Part shown: in pieces, positions 61,468-64,000 of the stretch
Layout of the letters: every line of letters begins with the position of its first letter
Position numbering within the stretch: the first letter of the stretch is position 1
Assembly: GCF_002080415.1 (NCBI RefSeq)
Contig: NZ_CP020474.1
Coordinates: forward strand, 1,606,001 to 1,670,000
Direction: 5' to 3'
DNA: 64,000 nt
From: Roseovarius mucosus
GTDB taxonomy: Bacteria; Pseudomonadota; Alphaproteobacteria; Rhodobacterales; Rhodobacteraceae
The notes under the pieces: generated by a model
Database searches by the model: none
What the model was told of the DNA's origin: nothing
Seen by the model: only the letters and a program-made list of their open reading frames with translations
Translations under genes and position numbers: made by a program

Positions 61468-62654
61468 TTCGCCTCCTCCGCTGCGCGCCGCTTGGCGACG
61501 GTTTCCGCGCCCACACCGCGCCTTTCGATCCACATCAACGCCCCTTGGATCACGCCATTGCGCAAGAACCGCAGGGTCAGCATCAAAAGCAGGCCAAAGA
61601 ACACCAGCCGCCATGTCGTCATGTCGATCTCAAGGCCCAGAATGGTGAAATCGGTGCGCAGGAATTCCAGCGCGAAAGAGATCAGGATCGCGCCGACGGC
61701 TGCGGCCACCACGTTCTCAAGCCCGCCGATAACCGCCATGGCGATGACCAGCGACATTTGCAAAAGGACGATGGTGTTTGGGGTGATGAGGCCAACATAA
61801 TGCCCCTGCACCGCCCCCGCCGTGGCCGCGATGGCGGCGGTCAGGACAAAGACCGCGCGTTTCCATTTGACCGTATCGACGCCAAGCGCCTCGGCCGCAT
61901 CTTCATCCTCGCGCAGCGAGCGCAGGAACAGCCCGATGCACGACCGCGCGACCCATAAAAGCAGCGCAAGCGTCCCAAGGAACAGTGCCAGCATGACGTA
62001 ATAGGCGGGCAGCTTGGCCGCGGGGCCATAGGTCGTGCCAAGGATAGTGATGCCATCGGGGAACAGCGGCGACATCGGCATGCCGGCCTGCCCACGGGTC
62101 AGCCAGATTTCCGCCGACAGGACCGCACGCAGGATTTCAGACAGCCCCACGGTGAACAGCGCCAGATAGGCCGCCCGCAGGCGCAGCACCAACGTGCCGA
62201 TCAACCAACCCGCCCCACCACCGACGATGGCCCCAAAGGCGATTTGCAGGATCAGGGGAAAGCGGCTGACGGTTGCGCCCTCGGGCCATGTCGCGCGGGC
62301 GGCGGTCAGGCAGGCCGCAGCATCGCCGGTGCCCGATGGGGGTAGAAAAACGATGTTGGTGCCCAGAAAGCCGAATTCCGTGCAGGTGCCCGTCGGCAGA
62401 GACGTCAGAAAGACGTAGTTGTCCAGAATGCCCGCGCCGTAAGCCCCCAGTGCCATGAAGGCGAGATGGGCAAAGGAAAACTGGCCGCCATAGCCCGCCA
62501 GCAAGGCCCAACTAGACGCAAGGACGGCGTAGTAAAAGGCCGTGATCCACAGATGCATCACGAAGTCATAATTGCCTGCGGAATAGACCAGCGGGAACAG
62601 CACCAGAAGGGCCGCCGCGACATATCCGGCAATTTTGGGGGCATGGGAAATCAT
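61464..62654 (-). CDS. Branched-chain-amino-acid-type ABC permease, LivM-like
   Basis: A 396-residue permease with about ten hydrophobic helices and the LivM motifs GYGGQFSFAHLAFMALGAYG (about 54-73) and EDEDAAEALGVDTVKWKRAVF, the cytoplasmic EAA-like loop. Overlaps LivG and the LivH-like gene by four bases each. A loop of about 45 residues with LPTGTCTEFGFLGTN and CLTAARATWPEG is inserted after the second helix, longer than in LivM, possibly external. Confidence 0.9.
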   Translation of the reverse strand: MISHAPKIAGYVAAALLVLFPLVYSAGNYDFVMHLWITAFYYAVLASSWALLAGYGGQFSFAHLAFMALGAYGAGILDNYVFLTSLPTGTCTEFGFLGTNIVFLPPSGTGDAAACLTAARATWPEGATVSRFPLILQIAFGAIVGGGAGWLIGTLVLRLRAAYLALFTVGLSEILRAVLSAEIWLTRGQAGMPMSPLFPDGITILGTTYGPAAKLPAYYVMLALFLGTLALLLWVARSCIGLFLRSLREDEDAAEALGVDTVKWKRAVFVLTAAIAATAGAVQGHYVGLITPNTIVLLQMSLVIAMAVIGGLENVVAAAVGAILISFALEFLRTDFTILGLEIDMTTWRLVFFGLLLMLTLRFLRNGVIQGALMWIERRGVGAETVAKRRAAEEAK

Positions 62655-63889
62655 GCTTTCCTCCCGAAAAGACCCTGCGGGCGCAAAAGAAGGACAAGGG
62701 TCAGGATGATCATGCCATAGGCTGGCAGATAGGCCGCGGCCCGGGTCGGGTCAGGCACGCAGCCCGCGCCTGCCGCCTCGACCAGACCAAGGATCAACCC
62801 GCCGATAAAGGCTCCGGGCAAAGATCCAAGACCGCCCAGCACGATGATGACAAAGGCGCGCAACGCCGGGATGGCACCCGTTTGGGGCAGCCAGGAAAAG
62901 GCCTGCACCAGCACCGCACCCGCCAGCCCCGCCAGCATGCAACCCAACCCGAAGGCCAGCATGTTCATGCGCCCCGGATTGATGCCCGCGACCGCCGCCG
63001 CTTGCCTGTCCTGCGCGGTTGCCCGCAAGGCGCGGCCCGTCCAAGTGTTGTACAAGAACCAGATCAGCGCCAGCAGCATCACGACCGACAGGATCGCCGC
63101 CGTCAGGCGCGGAGTGGAAATCGAGATGGTGTCGAACAGCTCGATGTTGGAGCGGGTGGTTTCGATAATCGGCGCGCCTGCGGGCCATTCGCTGCGCGGC
63201 AGTTCGAAAAAGGGCGAGGCCTTGACAGGGTTTGCACCCGAAAGCCCCTGCACCAGATACTGCAGGAAAAAGGCCAGACCGAATGTGACTAGGATCGCGT
63301 ATTCATTCGGGCGCTCGACCTTTCCTGCATAGATCGGCGTGAAAAAGGCCCGCTCGAACGCCGCACCGATGCCAAAGGTGACCGCACAGGCCGCAATCAC
63401 GGCGGCAATAGGTCCAAGGCCGGGTGCCCAGACTTCGGTCATGTAGTAGACCACCATGCCGCCGATCATGTAGAATTCGCCATGCGAAAAGCTGACGATG
63501 CCGATGATCGAAAAGATCAGCGCCAGACCCAGCGCCATCAGCCCATAGATCGTGCCCATGATCAGCCCGTTCACCAATTGCGAGGTGACAAAGGCCCCCG
63601 AGGTGAAACAGACATTATCGGGGTCAGCCGCCCGAAAGGCGAACAGAAACACCGCTACCACTGCGATCCATGGCAGAGCCTGCCACGCGCGGGTTAGTGT
63701 CGGGGTCCGCAGGTAAAGCGGGACAAGGCCGAAAGGCCCCGTCGCCGCCCCGACCGCCACGCCGACCGTGCGGGCGGCGGTCACATCCAGATCGCGGGCC
63801 AGATAGGCGCGGTGGATGACCGCCCCGCCGATTGCGCCCCAAAGGACCATCCAGAGAATGGCCAAGGAAAAGAACCCCGGATGGTCCAT
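62651..63889 (-). CDS. Branched-chain-amino-acid-type ABC permease, LivH-like
   Basis: A 412-residue permease. The LivH core starts near residue 110 with LVNGLIMGTIYGLMALGLAL and SIIGIVSFSHGEFYMIGGM; the loop AVAGINPGRMNMLAFGLGC is the ATPase contact. About 100 extra N-terminal residues contain two to three hydrophobic helices, making it longer than LivH (about 300). Start at MDHPGFFSLAI. The preceding binding-protein gene ends 13 bases upstream. Confidence 0.9.
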   Translation of the reverse strand: MDHPGFFSLAILWMVLWGAIGGAVIHRAYLARDLDVTAARTVGVAVGAATGPFGLVPLYLRTPTLTRAWQALPWIAVVAVFLFAFRAADPDNVCFTSGAFVTSQLVNGLIMGTIYGLMALGLALIFSIIGIVSFSHGEFYMIGGMVVYYMTEVWAPGLGPIAAVIAACAVTFGIGAAFERAFFTPIYAGKVERPNEYAILVTFGLAFFLQYLVQGLSGANPVKASPFFELPRSEWPAGAPIIETTRSNIELFDTISISTPRLTAAILSVVMLLALIWFLYNTWTGRALRATAQDRQAAAVAGINPGRMNMLAFGLGCMLAGLAGAVLVQAFSWLPQTGAIPALRAFVIIVLGGLGSLPGAFIGGLILGLVEAAGAGCVPDPTRAAAYLPAYGMIILTLVLLLRPQGLFGRKA

Positions 63890-63902
63890 CTGCTCGCCCC
63901 TC

Positions 63903-64000
63903 TTACTGCTGCACAGAGGCAGGCCAGATCGGCTCGCCCGTCTTGTAGACTGGTGGGAAGACATTGGGCGCATCGGCGGCCAGTTGTCCCGGTGCTTGGT
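63903..64000 (-). CDS. Binding protein of the Liv-type operon, C-terminal end (partial)
   Basis: The window ends inside this gene. The last readable residues are LAADAPNVFPPVYKTGEPIW and PASVQQ before TAA, typical of the C-terminus of a periplasmic amino-acid/amide binding protein of the LivJ family. It lies directly upstream of the LivH-like permease and is presumably the first gene of the operon. Confidence 0.7.
   Translation of the reverse strand, partial: QAPGQLAADAPNVFPPVYKTGEPIWPASVQQ

Overview
The window reads as chromosome from an alphaproteobacterium, most likely a Rhodobacteraceae/Roseobacter-type organism. The evidence is the high GC, the five-step histidine pathway with HutF, a non-pyrrolysine MttB-family methyltransferase beside a dimethylglycine-dehydrogenase-type enzyme, many small ABC/LysR/TetR/GntR operons, and dense 1- to 4-base ORF overlaps. 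I see no rRNA, tRNA, CRISPR array or intact insertion sequence. Taxonomy is inferred from gene content only.

Positions 1-8.7 kb: a tightly packed operon encodes a betaine-type ABC transporter (binding protein, two permeases, ATPase). A histidine-ammonia-lyase homologue is inserted in it, and an ornithine-cyclodeaminase/mu-crystallin family protein follows. The lyase lacks the Ala-Ser-Gly triad that forms the MIO cofactor in all classical members; this is the signature of the ergothionase branch. I read the operon as uptake of a histidine-derived betaine (ergothioneine or hercynine) and elimination of trimethylamine. A solitary PhnD-like binding protein, a LysR regulator and a YeiH-type exporter follow. 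Positions 9.1-16.7 kb: hutC, hutU, a truncated hutG, a normal MIO-bearing hutH, hutI, divergent hutF and hutD, so the histidine pathway that could receive urocanate lies next door.

Positions 16.9-30 kb: accessory metabolism and regulation. It holds a TetR regulator; a haloacid-dehalogenase operon with a two-part sodium/solute symporter; a class III aminotransferase; a TetR-GST-cupin cluster with a conspicuous repeated palindrome; a peroxiredoxin-like protein; a flavin amine oxidase; and two broken genes (SDR, WYL-type regulator). Positions 29.8-39.6 kb: a second quaternary-amine locus with a GlxA/GbdR-type regulator, a dimethylglycine-dehydrogenase-like FAD/GcvT protein, an MttB-family methyltransferase, a LysR regulator and a ProXVW-type transporter. 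Positions 40-49.7 kb: envelope and signalling genes, with two complete two-component systems (one beside PepSY-like proteins, one QseBC-like with a BOF protein), rhomboid, ExoD and DUF3179 proteins.

Positions 49.7-57.5 kb are an accessory island. Three consecutive genes encode leaderless, helix-rich proteins of 278, 390 and 882 residues. The middle one carries the hydrophobic hairpin expected of alpha-pore-forming toxins of the xenorhabdolysin (XaxA/YaxA) type, and the large third protein is unfamiliar. The cassette is bordered by a secreted-protein gene with an in-frame amber codon, a serine-recombinase C-terminal relic and a membrane protein with a DUF4274-like segment. Positions 57.9-64 kb: an aspartase-asparaginase-LivFGMH-binding-protein operon, cut by the window end.

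The best candidates for an undescribed system are (1) the MIO-less lyase embedded in a betaine ABC operon beside hut genes, and (2) the three-component pore-forming-toxin-like cassette.
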